DNA of 64,000 nt from NCBI GenBank assembly GCA_900197625.1, contig FZLS01000004.1, forward strand, positions 29,027-93,026, written 5' to 3'. Below are positions 1-6,561 of this stretch, in pieces; within the stretch, counting starts at the first letter, position 1, and every line of letters starts with the position of its first letter. This DNA comes from Rhodobacteraceae bacterium Water-Bin34 (GTDB lineage Bacteria > Pseudomonadota > Alphaproteobacteria > Rhodobacterales > Rhodobacteraceae). The translations under genes were made by a program, and so were the position numbers. The notes under the pieces were generated by a model. That model ran no database searches, had not been told where the DNA came from, and saw only the letters and a list, made by a program, of their open reading frames with translations.

Positions 1-428
1 CCATCAAGAAGCAATGCATCCGGCCGTTCTGATCGTATTGAGTTTAGAACAGTTGCGACTCGATCTAAACCGCCCATTCTTCCATAAGTTTTAGCTAGTG
101 AACTAAAGTCATTATAAGTAAGTGCATAAGCTTCTGGCGAACCAGGAGTCATATTGAAAAGTTTTAAAAAATCTTTTCCAGTTACATGTGGTGGCAAACC
201 ATTTACCGAACCTATGCCTAAATTTATTTCTGGTTCACGAAAGTAGACTGGGTTCAATTGCCCATGAATATCAGTAATATGGATTAGTGTTACATTCCCA
301 GTAGTATTAAATTCTAAAAGTTTATCCTGGGATAAACTTTGCTGAGCTGATGCTCGTGTAAAGCTCCCTGCGCCATAAATGGCAGATGCTGCAACAGTTG
401 CTTGTAAAAAATCACGGCGTGAAATCAT
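1..428 (-). CDS. soxB: SoxB thiosulfohydrolase, N-terminal part (cut by window edge)
   Basis: Only about 142 N-terminal codons are inside the window; the frame stays open to base 1. The protein starts with a twin-arginine signal (MISRRDFLQ, then a hydrophobic stretch ending near SFTRASA). It continues with a metallophosphoesterase motif, THITDIHGQ-like (read as IHITDIHGQLNP), that supplies metal ligands in SoxB. In the family SoxB is a periplasmic dimanganese enzyme that hydrolyses the terminal sulfone from SoxY-bound sulfur as sulfate. The ATG at 428 has AGGAA upstream. It follows soxA on the same strand after 91 bases that hold a terminator-like hairpin and a promoter/operator candidate, so it may be partly independent of soxXYZA. 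The C-terminus and any soxCD lie outside the window. Confidence 0.93.
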   Translation of the reverse strand, partial: MISRRDFLQATVAASAIYGAGSFTRASAQQSLSQDKLLEFNTTGNVTLIHITDIHGQLNPVYFREPEINLGIGSVNGLPPHVTGKDFLKLFNMTPGSPEAYALTYNDFSSLAKTYGRMGGLDRVATVLNSIRSERPDALLLD

Positions 429-443
429 CTAAAAATTCCTCAT

Positions 444-459
444 ATTCATTATACTGAAT
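444..459 (-). promoter_or_regulatory. Candidate SoxR operator and -10 box upstream of soxB
   Basis: The bases read ATTC, eight bases, GAAT: a perfect palindrome of the ATTC-N8-GAAT type that I recall as the operator of SqrR/BigR-like ArsR repressors. On the minus strand the eight-base core contains a perfect TATAAT (448-453), and the soxB ATG lies 16 bases downstream. No convincing -35 box is visible. The same pattern occurs at 2684-2699 ahead of soxX. A repressor bound here would cover the -10 element. Confidence 0.6.
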
Positions 460-471
460 GTCTAAAAAGAA

Positions 472-505
472 ATAACCCCACAACAATTTATTGTTGCGGG
501 GTTAT
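472..505 (-). terminator. Terminator/attenuator hairpin between soxA and soxB
   Basis: Arms 472-486 and 491-505 form a 15-base stem with one non-Watson-Crick position and a four-base loop. On the minus strand the stem is followed by TTCTTTTTAGA, a U-rich tract. This fits a Rho-independent terminator that would end or weaken the soxXYZA transcript before soxB. Confidence 0.72.
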
Positions 506-519
506 AAATTAAATTAAAT

Positions 520-1365
520 TTAGTTTCTTACAGATGGGCTTTCGACAGATAAGCCATTTCCACGAGATGCTACATATAACTCTAAAGCACGGAACTCATC
601 AGATCCCTCTTTGAATGGTGTTGCACGAATATTCTTCATACAACCCTTAAAACGAGCATGTACAGAATTCATCTTTGCATTTTTTAAGCGATATGTTGGA
701 AATCCATTGATTTGCCCTTGTGATAAATGATCAGCTCGGATCATATTGCCATAATTATCTTCATGACAATTAGCACAGGACATATCTAACTGACCAACTC
801 GAGTGTAGTAAAGATCTTTACCTAGTTCGTAGGCATTAGCAGCATCTCCATCAACTTTTACATTGATTGCCATTCCACGAGATTGCAATGAGATTAATGA
901 AGTCATTGCTGTCATCTTCCCTTTGGACCACTTCCATGGCTCTGCACCCATTCTCTCAGTACGACAATTATTAACTAATGTTTCCATTGTATCCAATTTG
1001 CCAGTTGATGCGTTGTGTCGTGGTAATGATGATTTTAAACCTTTAAATGAAGCAACATCTTCATGACATGACGCACAGGATTTTCCTTCAGATCCATCTA
1101 CTTTTGCATATAAATCTTCACCTTGCTCTATAAATATAAATGAAGGATTATCAAAATCGTCCATTTGTAGAGCTTGTGTTTCGTTAGTTCTAAAACGCCA
1201 TCCTGATATCAATTCATCTAATGCACTATCCGCAGGAGCTGCAGCTTTAGTAGATATATCCAATTCGCCATTAATAACTAATTCAGCATCTTCATCAGCA
1301 ATAGCAACTGATACGATGGTCGACAAAGCAAAAATGCAAGTCAGAGTTCTTGAGAACTTCTTCAT
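520..1365 (-). CDS. soxA: SoxA, dihaem cytochrome c of the SoxAX complex
   Basis: SoxA is the catalytic subunit of SoxAX, which couples thiosulfate to the SoxY cysteine in the periplasm. With the start at 1365 it has 281 residues and a Sec signal peptide (MKKFSRTL..., ending near VAIA). Two haem sites are visible: CASCH near residues 97-101 and CANCH near 197-201, so this is the dihaem form. A cysteine in CMKNIRATPF (about 242) matches the conserved haem-ligating active-site cysteine, and NNCR (about 134) matches a second conserved cysteine. A longer frame opens at 1392, but the ATG at 1365 has a strong GGGAGG site and begins the signal peptide. It lies 26 bases after soxZ in the soxXYZA operon. 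Confidence 0.95.
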   Translation of the reverse strand: MKKFSRTLTCIFALSTIVSVAIADEDAELVINGELDISTKAAAPADSALDELISGWRFRTNETQALQMDDFDNPSFIFIEQGEDLYAKVDGSEGKSCASCHEDVASFKGLKSSLPRHNASTGKLDTMETLVNNCRTERMGAEPWKWSKGKMTAMTSLISLQSRGMAINVKVDGDAANAYELGKDLYYTRVGQLDMSCANCHEDNYGNMIRADHLSQGQINGFPTYRLKNAKMNSVHARFKGCMKNIRATPFKEGSDEFRALELYVASRGNGLSVESPSVRN

Positions 1366-1391
1366 TATTTGATCCTCCCTTGTTATCCGCA

Positions 1392-1712
1392 TTAAGCGAC
1401 AGTGATAGTTTTGGTTTGTTCTACGGTTGAGCCGTCATCATCAGTCCATTGCATAACCAAATCACCAGTAGCTGGTACAGTAAAGCTGAACTGAAAATAT
1501 GGGTTAGTTGAAATTGCTGGTTCAAATTTGGCGGATATAACTTCTTCCCCACCAAAAGTTGCAGTGAATGCATTAATTATTTTTCGTGGAATTAGATTAC
1601 CATCCCCATCTTTACGACGGCCAGATTCCATTTTGTGATTTACTAATGTTTTTATTGTTACCAATTCTCCTGCTGCTGCAGTTTTTGGTGCTTTTACACG
1701 CGCTTTTGCCAT
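1392..1712 (-). CDS. soxZ: SoxZ, sulfur-carrier complex subunit
   Basis: This 106-residue protein has the normal SoxZ length and carries the recognisable LVNHKMESGRRKD and ending ...QTKTITVA typical of the all-beta SoxZ fold. It has no signal peptide of its own; in the family SoxZ is exported together with the Tat-targeted SoxY as a heterodimer. The ATG at 1712 has AAGGAG upstream. It is 18 bases downstream of soxY and 26 bases upstream of the chosen soxA start, so it is translated within the same operon. Confidence 0.95.
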   Translation of the reverse strand: MAKARVKAPKTAAAGELVTIKTLVNHKMESGRRKDGDGNLIPRKIINAFTATFGGEEVISAKFEPAISTNPYFQFSFTVPATGDLVMQWTDDDGSTVEQTKTITVA

Positions 1713-1730
1713 GTGATATCTCCTTTTCTG

Positions 1731-2153
1731 CTAGCCGCCACAGCCGCCTATTGTTACTTTTACTGTCTTTGCTACTTGAGCGAATGAACCGTCTGCCATT
1801 TCAGCTAGTGCAATTACATTTTGTGTGCCAGCCAGTCTAATTCTGGTAGAACCTGACGCATCACTTAATTCACCAAAATTAAATGTCCCAACTCCTGGCG
1901 TTGGGTTTCCATCAGCTAGTATCATAACACGCTTTGCACCTGATGCAGAAAATTGAATTGGAACAGTATTTCCATTTTCCGCAATTTCTGGTGTTGTTAA
2001 ACTTATTCCACCTTCAGATACTGCACTTCCACCTGTAAAAGATTTGATTGCAGCCATTGTTTCATCTGATGCTGCAAATGCATTTAAAGGCAAAAGAGTG
2101 ACTACAAATGATGCTGAGCCTAATGCTAAGGCATTTCTTCGAGTTAAAGACAT
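1731..2153 (-). CDS. soxY: SoxY, sulfur-carrier protein with C-terminal GGCGG
   Basis: SoxY carries the sulfur intermediate covalently on a cysteine near its C-terminus. The 140-residue product ends in exactly GGCGG, with the carrier cysteine at residue 138. It begins with a Tat signal (MSLTRRNALALG, hydrophobic stretch, cleavage near NAFA), as expected for export of the folded SoxYZ pair. It starts 3 bases after the soxX stop, so the two are probably translationally coupled. Length and motif are normal. Confidence 0.96.
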   Translation of the reverse strand: MSLTRRNALALGSASFVVTLLPLNAFAASDETMAAIKSFTGGSAVSEGGISLTTPEIAENGNTVPIQFSASGAKRVMILADGNPTPGVGTFNFGELSDASGSTRIRLAGTQNVIALAEMADGSFAQVAKTVKVTIGGCGG

Positions 2154-2156
2154 TCC

Positions 2157-2615
2157 CTACTCCTCTTTTAATGTTAATATATACGCAACAACATCTTCAA
2201 TTTGTTGGGCTGATAAAATAGTTTTACCCTCAAATTTCTTTAATGTTCTTACGCCATTTTCAGTACTGTAAAATGCTGGCATTATTGTTCCCTCAAATGT
2301 ATGCTTTGAGTTCACAACTATTCCTCTCAACTCTTCTTCACTCCATCTAGATCCTGCTCCATTTAATGCAGGCCCAACTTCTCCATGGAAAGATTGAGAA
2401 GAGGCGTCATCATTTACATGACAAGCCAAACAGTTACCTAATTTACGGTTGATTGATACTTTTTTGCCAACAACTGGATCACCAGCAACACCAGTCAATG
2501 AAGCCATCACTTCTCCGTATTCACTGAATGACACATTACTTGGTGCAGTATCTTCAGCAATAACGGATGTGGATATTAACGTTGCCGATACGGCAATAAA
2601 ACTGCGAAGCAGCAT
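2157..2615 (-). CDS. soxX: SoxX, monohaem cytochrome c of the SoxAX complex
   Basis: SoxX is the electron-accepting partner of SoxA. The 152-residue protein has a Sec signal (MLLRSFIAVSATLISTSVIA), one haem motif CLACH at 62-66 and a probable axial methionine in GTIMPAFY (M112). It is the first gene of the soxXYZA run. A GGGAGG ribosome site precedes the ATG, and the upstream spacer carries the SoxR-type operator candidate. Electrons would pass on to a cytochrome not present in this window. Confidence 0.95.
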   Translation of the reverse strand: MLLRSFIAVSATLISTSVIAEDTAPSNVSFSEYGEVMASLTGVAGDPVVGKKVSINRKLGNCLACHVNDDASSQSFHGEVGPALNGAGSRWSEEELRGIVVNSKHTFEGTIMPAFYSTENGVRTLKKFEGKTILSAQQIEDVVAYILTLKEE

Positions 2616-2669
2616 ATGATTTCCTCCCTAATCCCTAAATTCTGAGATCAGGTTAGTCGCATAAAGTGA

Positions 2670-2699
2670 GTCTTGCAAGACAAATTCTATTTTTTGAAT
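2670..2699 (-). promoter_or_regulatory. soxW-soxX control region: ATTC-N8-GAAT operator and palindrome
   Basis: Bases 2684-2699 form a perfect ATTC-N8-GAAT palindrome (extended arms AAATTC...GAATTT, 2682-2701). Read toward soxX on the minus strand it overlaps a possible -10 box TAGAAT that lies 16 bases after a weak -35 TTTACT. Just downstream, 2670-2681 is a perfect 12-base palindrome (GTCTTGCAAGAC). In Paracoccus the soxW-soxX spacer is one of the two SoxR targets, which supports the assignment; the exact bases bound are inferred. Confidence 0.6.
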
Positions 2700-2739
2700 T
2701 TATTTAGTAAAATGTTCTAACTTATAAATTTGATTTAGA

Positions 2740-3297
2740 TTATTTTTTTTGTTCAGCAAACTTTCTAGCATGATATTTTTGGAAGTGCTCACCACTTTCA
2801 TATCCTTTTTCTAAAACATAATTTAATAAATTTTTGGTAGTATACTTACCGAAAGCACCAGGCATTGTGATGATTGCATTTTGTGAAGCTGATTTTGTCG
2901 TATCAATATTTTCAGGCATAAACATTAAGGTAGGAGTAAAAACTACACCCCAGACTTTTGCAATTTCTTTTTCAGACATCACATTACCGTTAAAATCGAT
3001 AACTTCATTATCTCCAAATAAATTCATTTGAACAACGAAGTACTCTTCTGAAAGTATTTTATGTATCTCAGCATTAGGAAAAACATCTTCATGCATCTTT
3101 GTGCAGTAAATGCATCCTCTTTGTTCAAACATTATTAACAATCGCTTACCTTCAGATCTTGCTTCATCAAAATCTTCAACCATATCGTTAAATGTAAACC
3201 TTAACCAATCAGGCTTGTGCAAACCATCATCACCTATAGGTGCAGCATTCGCAGGGCTTAAAAAGATATAGACTAAGAATATCATAATTTTTTTCAT
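2740..3297 (-). CDS. soxW: SoxW-type periplasmic thioredoxin
   Basis: This 185-residue protein has a Sec signal peptide (MKKIMIFLVYIFLSPANA) and a thioredoxin fold with a CIYC redox pair at 62-65 in FEQRGCIYC. SoxW receives electrons from the membrane protein SoxV and reduces periplasmic sox components. The neighbouring soxV (10 bases upstream on the same strand) supports the name. About 120 bases separate it from soxX, with the SoxR-type operator in that spacer. Confidence 0.85.
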   Translation of the reverse strand: MKKIMIFLVYIFLSPANAAPIGDDGLHKPDWLRFTFNDMVEDFDEARSEGKRLLIMFEQRGCIYCTKMHEDVFPNAEIHKILSEEYFVVQMNLFGDNEVIDFNGNVMSEKEIAKVWGVVFTPTLMFMPENIDTTKSASQNAIITMPGAFGKYTTKNLLNYVLEKGYESGEHFQKYHARKFAEQKK

Positions 3298-3306
3298 TGA
3301 AATCTC

Positions 3307-4044
3307 CTATCCTATTGACGAAAACCAGGGTGCGTACTTTATCATTAAATTTGCTAAATAATTTACACTATTTGAAGCGATTAATAAACCAAATACAATT
3401 AACATCGCACCCATAACTTTTTCAACATACTGAATATAATAGCGTTTACGATGCATCCATCGTAAAAAGGGTTTAGCAAAAATTGCTGTAATTACAAAAG
3501 GTAGTGTCATGGAAAGGCCATAAGTCAACAATAAGATGGTTCCATAATAAACATCACCCATTCCACCAGCAATCACCAGAATTGACGCTAACGCTGGGCC
3601 AACACATGGGGTCCAGCCAAAACCAAATGCTAACCCCATAATATAGGACCCCAACCAAGTTGATGAGTTTGCTTTGGTTTCTAATTTGGATTCTCTATAA
3701 AATAATCCAACGCGAATAATACCTAAAAAATGGAGCCCAAAAGCAATTAAAAAAGCAGCAGCAAAATAAGATAATTCTTGCTTCCAAATTCTAAGGAATT
3801 GCCCCAAAAATGAAGCACCCAAGCCTAACAAAACAAAAATTGTTGTTGTTCCTAATGCAAAGAATATACTTGCAATAACTAATTTACGATGAGTTGTGGG
3901 CGGAATATCTTTCTCATCTTTCAATTCATTCATACTAATGCCAGCAAGATAACATAAATAGAAAGGCACCATTGGCATAATACACGGAGATAGGAAACTA
4001 AGAAGTCCCGCTATAATTGCCCCCGAGAATGTAATTTCAAGCAT
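3307..4044 (-). CDS. soxV: SoxV, CcdA-family transmembrane electron carrier
   Basis: This 245-residue membrane protein belongs to the CcdA/DsbD family, with about six hydrophobic segments. The two redox cysteines sit in the expected settings: LSPCIMPMVPFY (C21) and FGWTPCVGPALAS (C147). It carries reducing power from cytoplasmic thioredoxin to SoxW and possibly SoxS. It is divergently arranged with soxS across 65 bases, as in Paracoccus. Its family also serves cytochrome c maturation, so it might help the Ccm system encoded at 24-27 kb; that is inference. Confidence 0.9.
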   Translation of the reverse strand: MLEITFSGAIIAGLLSFLSPCIMPMVPFYLCYLAGISMNELKDEKDIPPTTHRKLVIASIFFALGTTTIFVLLGLGASFLGQFLRIWKQELSYFAAAFLIAFGLHFLGIIRVGLFYRESKLETKANSSTWLGSYIMGLAFGFGWTPCVGPALASILVIAGGMGDVYYGTILLLTYGLSMTLPFVITAIFAKPFLRWMHRKRYYIQYVEKVMGAMLIVFGLLIASNSVNYLANLMIKYAPWFSSIG

Positions 4045-4068
4045 CTAAAGCCTTGTCCTTTTAATCAA

Positions 4069-4094
4069 AACATATTACATTTTTTATATATGTT
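4069..4094. promoter_or_regulatory. Inverted repeat between soxV and soxS
   Basis: AACATAT (4069-4075) and ATATGTT (4088-4094) are exact inverted repeats separated by 12 AT-rich bases, in the 65-base divergent spacer between soxV and soxS. In Paracoccus this spacer is a SoxR target. The repeat here is not of the ATTC-N8-GAAT type, so a SoxR role is uncertain. Confidence 0.35.
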
Positions 4095-4109
4095 AAAAAG
4101 GTATCACAA

Positions 4110-4481
4110 ATGAAGTCAATGCTATTAGCAGCAATTTTATTTTTTATTGCAAATGTGACTTTAGCCCAAGGCATTAAATTATTAATGTTTGAGCAAGATG
4201 GCTGCTATTGGTGTGAAATATGGGATCATGAAATCGCAGCAATTTATCCTAAAACATTAGAAGGAGATGTAGCTCCATTACAAAGAATTGATATTCATTC
4301 GAAATTATCGACAGATATAATTCTTAAGAGTTCCCCACAATTCACACCAACATTTATTGTAGTAAGTAATAATAAAGAAGTTGGACGTATCGAAGGTTAT
4401 CCTGGTGAGGATTTCTTCTGGGGACTTATAGATAAAATCCTATTGCAAATTCCAGAATATTCTCAAAAAAAAGGTGTATGA
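4110..4481 (+). CDS. soxS: SoxS-type periplasmic thioredoxin
   Basis: The 123-residue product has a Sec signal (MKSMLLAAILFFIANVTLAQ) and a CYWC pair at 32-35 in FEQDGCYWC, followed by a thioredoxin-like TPTFIV segment. In Paracoccus the divergently transcribed SoxS thioredoxin reactivates the Sox system by reducing SoxYZ. Position next to soxV and short length agree. Its stop overlaps the next start (ATGATGA at 4478-4484), so the two are translationally coupled. Confidence 0.82.
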   Translation: MKSMLLAAILFFIANVTLAQGIKLLMFEQDGCYWCEIWDHEIAAIYPKTLEGDVAPLQRIDIHSKLSTDIILKSSPQFTPTFIVVSNNKEVGRIEGYPGEDFFWGLIDKILLQIPEYSQKKGV

Positions 4482-4984
4482 TGAAAAATTTATTATTAGT
4501 GATTATTTTAGGCATTACCCCAACATATCTGGCACAAGCTGCTGAAGATGACGCATTTGTTGAATTTAAAGTTTTAAAACCAGAAATAGCAATAAAAGCT
4601 GCGATTTCTGCAATGGATTTCTGTCGCGAAGAAGGTTACCAAGTTGGTGTGTCTGTAGTAGATAGGTTTGGCCTTACTCAAGCATTTATTAAATCTCGCT
4701 ACGCAGGACTTCATGTCCAGGAAACAGCAACACGGAAAGCATGGACATCTGTTAGCTTCAGAACTCCAACATTGTCTCTTGATGAGAGTACGCAACCTGG
4801 CAAAGAAGCTTTTGGTATAAGATTTATTTCCAAGCCATTGCCATTAGGCGGTGGCGTGCCTATTGAAGCAGAGGGTTCCATTGTTGCCGGGATTGGGGTA
4901 TCTGGAGCACCAGGGACTGATATTGATGATGAGTGTGCAAGGGCAGGAATTGCCGCAATTGAAGAAGATTTGTTAGGATTTTGA
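4478..4984 (+). CDS. HbpS/GlcG-family (DUF336) secreted protein in the sox cluster
   Basis: This 168-residue protein has a Sec signal (MMKNLLLVIILGITPTYLAQA) and a haem-degrading/HbpS-GlcG fold. Recognisable features are the early helix with AAISAMDFCREEGYQVGVSVVD, a central GGGVPIEAEGSIVAGIGVSGAPG and a final DDECARAGIAAI helix. Members bind haem or cobalamin or act in redox sensing; the role here is unknown. It overlaps soxS by 4 bases and ends one base before soxR, so it is part of the soxS-soxR operon. In Paracoccus soxR and soxS are adjacent, so the insertion is notable. Either of two tandem ATGs (4478 or 4481) could be the start. Confidence 0.8.
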   Translation: MMKNLLLVIILGITPTYLAQAAEDDAFVEFKVLKPEIAIKAAISAMDFCREEGYQVGVSVVDRFGLTQAFIKSRYAGLHVQETATRKAWTSVSFRTPTLSLDESTQPGKEAFGIRFISKPLPLGGGVPIEAEGSIVAGIGVSGAPGTDIDDECARAGIAAIEEDLLGF

Positions 4985-4985
4985 T

Positions 4986-5318
4986 ATGAATTTAGCTGAA
5001 GAATTATCTGAAAAATTTGACATAGAGGAAATGTTTGAAAAAGGGCGTGGAGCAGCGAATTTTCTTAAAGCAATGGCTCATGAAGGTCGCTTAATGATAC
5101 TCTGCCATTTGGTAATGGGTGAGAAATCAGTAACCGAACTAGAAAATTTATTATCCTCACGACAAGCTGCAGTCAGTCAACAGCTTGCTAGATTGCGCAT
5201 TGAGGGAATTGTTAGCTTCCGTAGAGAAGGTAAAGCTATATATTATTCAATAAAAGATGAGAAAGTACTCAAGTTAGTATCACTGTTATACGAAGAATTC
5301 TGTGCAAAGGATAATTAA
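4986..5318 (+). CDS. soxR: SoxR, ArsR-family sulfur-responsive repressor
   Basis: The 110-residue protein is an ArsR-type winged-helix repressor: helix-turn-helix near residues 50-75 (SRQAAVSQQLARLR) and wing FRREGKAIYYSI. It keeps two cysteines at 40 and 106, matching the spacing of the persulfide-sensing pair of SqrR/BigR (about 41 and 107). This supports a sensor of reactive sulfur rather than metal. In Paracoccus SoxR represses the sox genes. The ATG at 4986 has AGGA eight bases upstream. Likely targets are the palindromes at 444 and 2684; this is inference. Confidence 0.9.
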   Translation: MNLAEELSEKFDIEEMFEKGRGAANFLKAMAHEGRLMILCHLVMGEKSVTELENLLSSRQAAVSQQLARLRIEGIVSFRREGKAIYYSIKDEKVLKLVSLLYEEFCAKDN

Positions 5319-5327
5319 GGTTTTAGT

Positions 5328-6362
5328 ATGGAACCTAGCATTCTTGCTACATTCTTAGGCCTTGGATCAGGAGTTATTCTAGGATTAGCAGCAAGGTTAG
5401 GTCAATTTTGTACATTTGGCGCAATTGAAAGTGCTTATTTAGGCAATGATCAGCGCCGCATTCGCCTTTGGGGAATCGTCCTTGGGATCGCAATCATCAC
5501 GATTTACAGTCTGGACTCATTAGGGCAACTTAATGTTTCAGATACAGCATATCATCGAATTAAATGGAACCCAATTGGTAGTATAATTGGTGGTCTTTTA
5601 TTTGGGTATGGCATGGGATTAGCAGGCAACTGTGGTTTTGGAGCATTAGCAAAATTAGCAGGGGGTGATTTAAGATCACTTATAATACTTATAGTTATGG
5701 CATTATCTAGTTACTTTATACTAAGTGGTCCATTAGCTAGCCTAAGAGTTATGATATTCCCAATCGAAATATCAAACGGGAGTAATGCTTTACCACAGTT
5801 AGCGAAAAGTTTACTTGGCATTAACCCAATAATAATTGCTTCATTAATAAGTCTCATATTAATTTTATGGGCATTAAATTATAAACCTCTTCGCCAAGAT
5901 GCTGCAATGGTAATTTGGTCAGTATTAGCAGGCCTATCAATCGCAGCTGCTTTTTGGGGCACCTATGAATTAAATATTAGCAGCTTAGCTGAGATACCAG
6001 TACAGGGGCATACATTTACGGCGCCACTTGGAAAAACATTATTATACATGATGACTTCTTCTAGTAGTTCATTAAGCTTTCCAATTGGTAGTGTCATTGG
6101 AGTAATTTTCGGTGCATTCATTGGAAGCATAATAAAAGGCCATTTCAGATGGGAAGCTTGTGAAGATGCCAGAGAATTAGGGCGACAAATGTTAGGTGCT
6201 GTTTTAATGGGATTTGGCGGTGTAATTGCAATGGGATGTTCAATTGGGCAAGGTGTGAGTGCATTTTCTACTCTTGCAATCAGCGGCCCTATTACTTTAG
6301 CTGCGATTATAATTGGAAGTATTTTAGCTATTCGAAAAATATTAACGGGCTATCAACCTTAA
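5328..6362 (+). CDS. YeeE/YedE-family sulfur-compound transporter (first copy)
   Basis: This 344-residue polytopic membrane protein belongs to the YeeE/YedE (TsuA-like) family. It keeps the three family cysteines: C28 in RLGQFCTFGA, C102 in LAGNCGFGALA, and C304 in AMGCSIGQG. In TsuA such cysteines relay thiosulfate through the membrane. It follows soxR by 9 bases and so probably belongs to the soxS-soxR operon. The full-length form suggests two fused repeats. Substrate (thiosulfate or a sulfur intermediate) is inferred from context; no TusA partner is seen beside it. Confidence 0.88.
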   Translation: MEPSILATFLGLGSGVILGLAARLGQFCTFGAIESAYLGNDQRRIRLWGIVLGIAIITIYSLDSLGQLNVSDTAYHRIKWNPIGSIIGGLLFGYGMGLAGNCGFGALAKLAGGDLRSLIILIVMALSSYFILSGPLASLRVMIFPIEISNGSNALPQLAKSLLGINPIIIASLISLILILWALNYKPLRQDAAMVIWSVLAGLSIAAAFWGTYELNISSLAEIPVQGHTFTAPLGKTLLYMMTSSSSSLSFPIGSVIGVIFGAFIGSIIKGHFRWEACEDARELGRQMLGAVLMGFGGVIAMGCSIGQGVSAFSTLAISGPITLAAIIIGSILAIRKILTGYQP

Positions 6363-6561
6363 GATCATACATCATGAAATTAAGAATAAATTTCCAATTC
6401 TACATTAAATAAGAACATTTTATTCCTATAAATTACCAATTAATTAATGTTATTCCAAGCATTTTACAGGTTGTAGAATAGTGTTTCTATTCAGTTAGTT
6501 GCAAAAAAATTCATAACAATTCAAAGAATAAAAAAGTAATTTTGCATACAAGGCAATTAAT

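Noticed and set aside
863..1066. Plus-strand reading frame across soxA
   Set aside because: It is the shadow of a well-supported minus-strand gene, has no signal or family likeness and no ribosome site.
6470..6492. SoxR operator upstream of the second YeeE gene
   Set aside because: ATTC and GAAT words occur in the spacer but not with eight bases between; GAATAG-TGTTT-CTATTC has the words in the wrong order.
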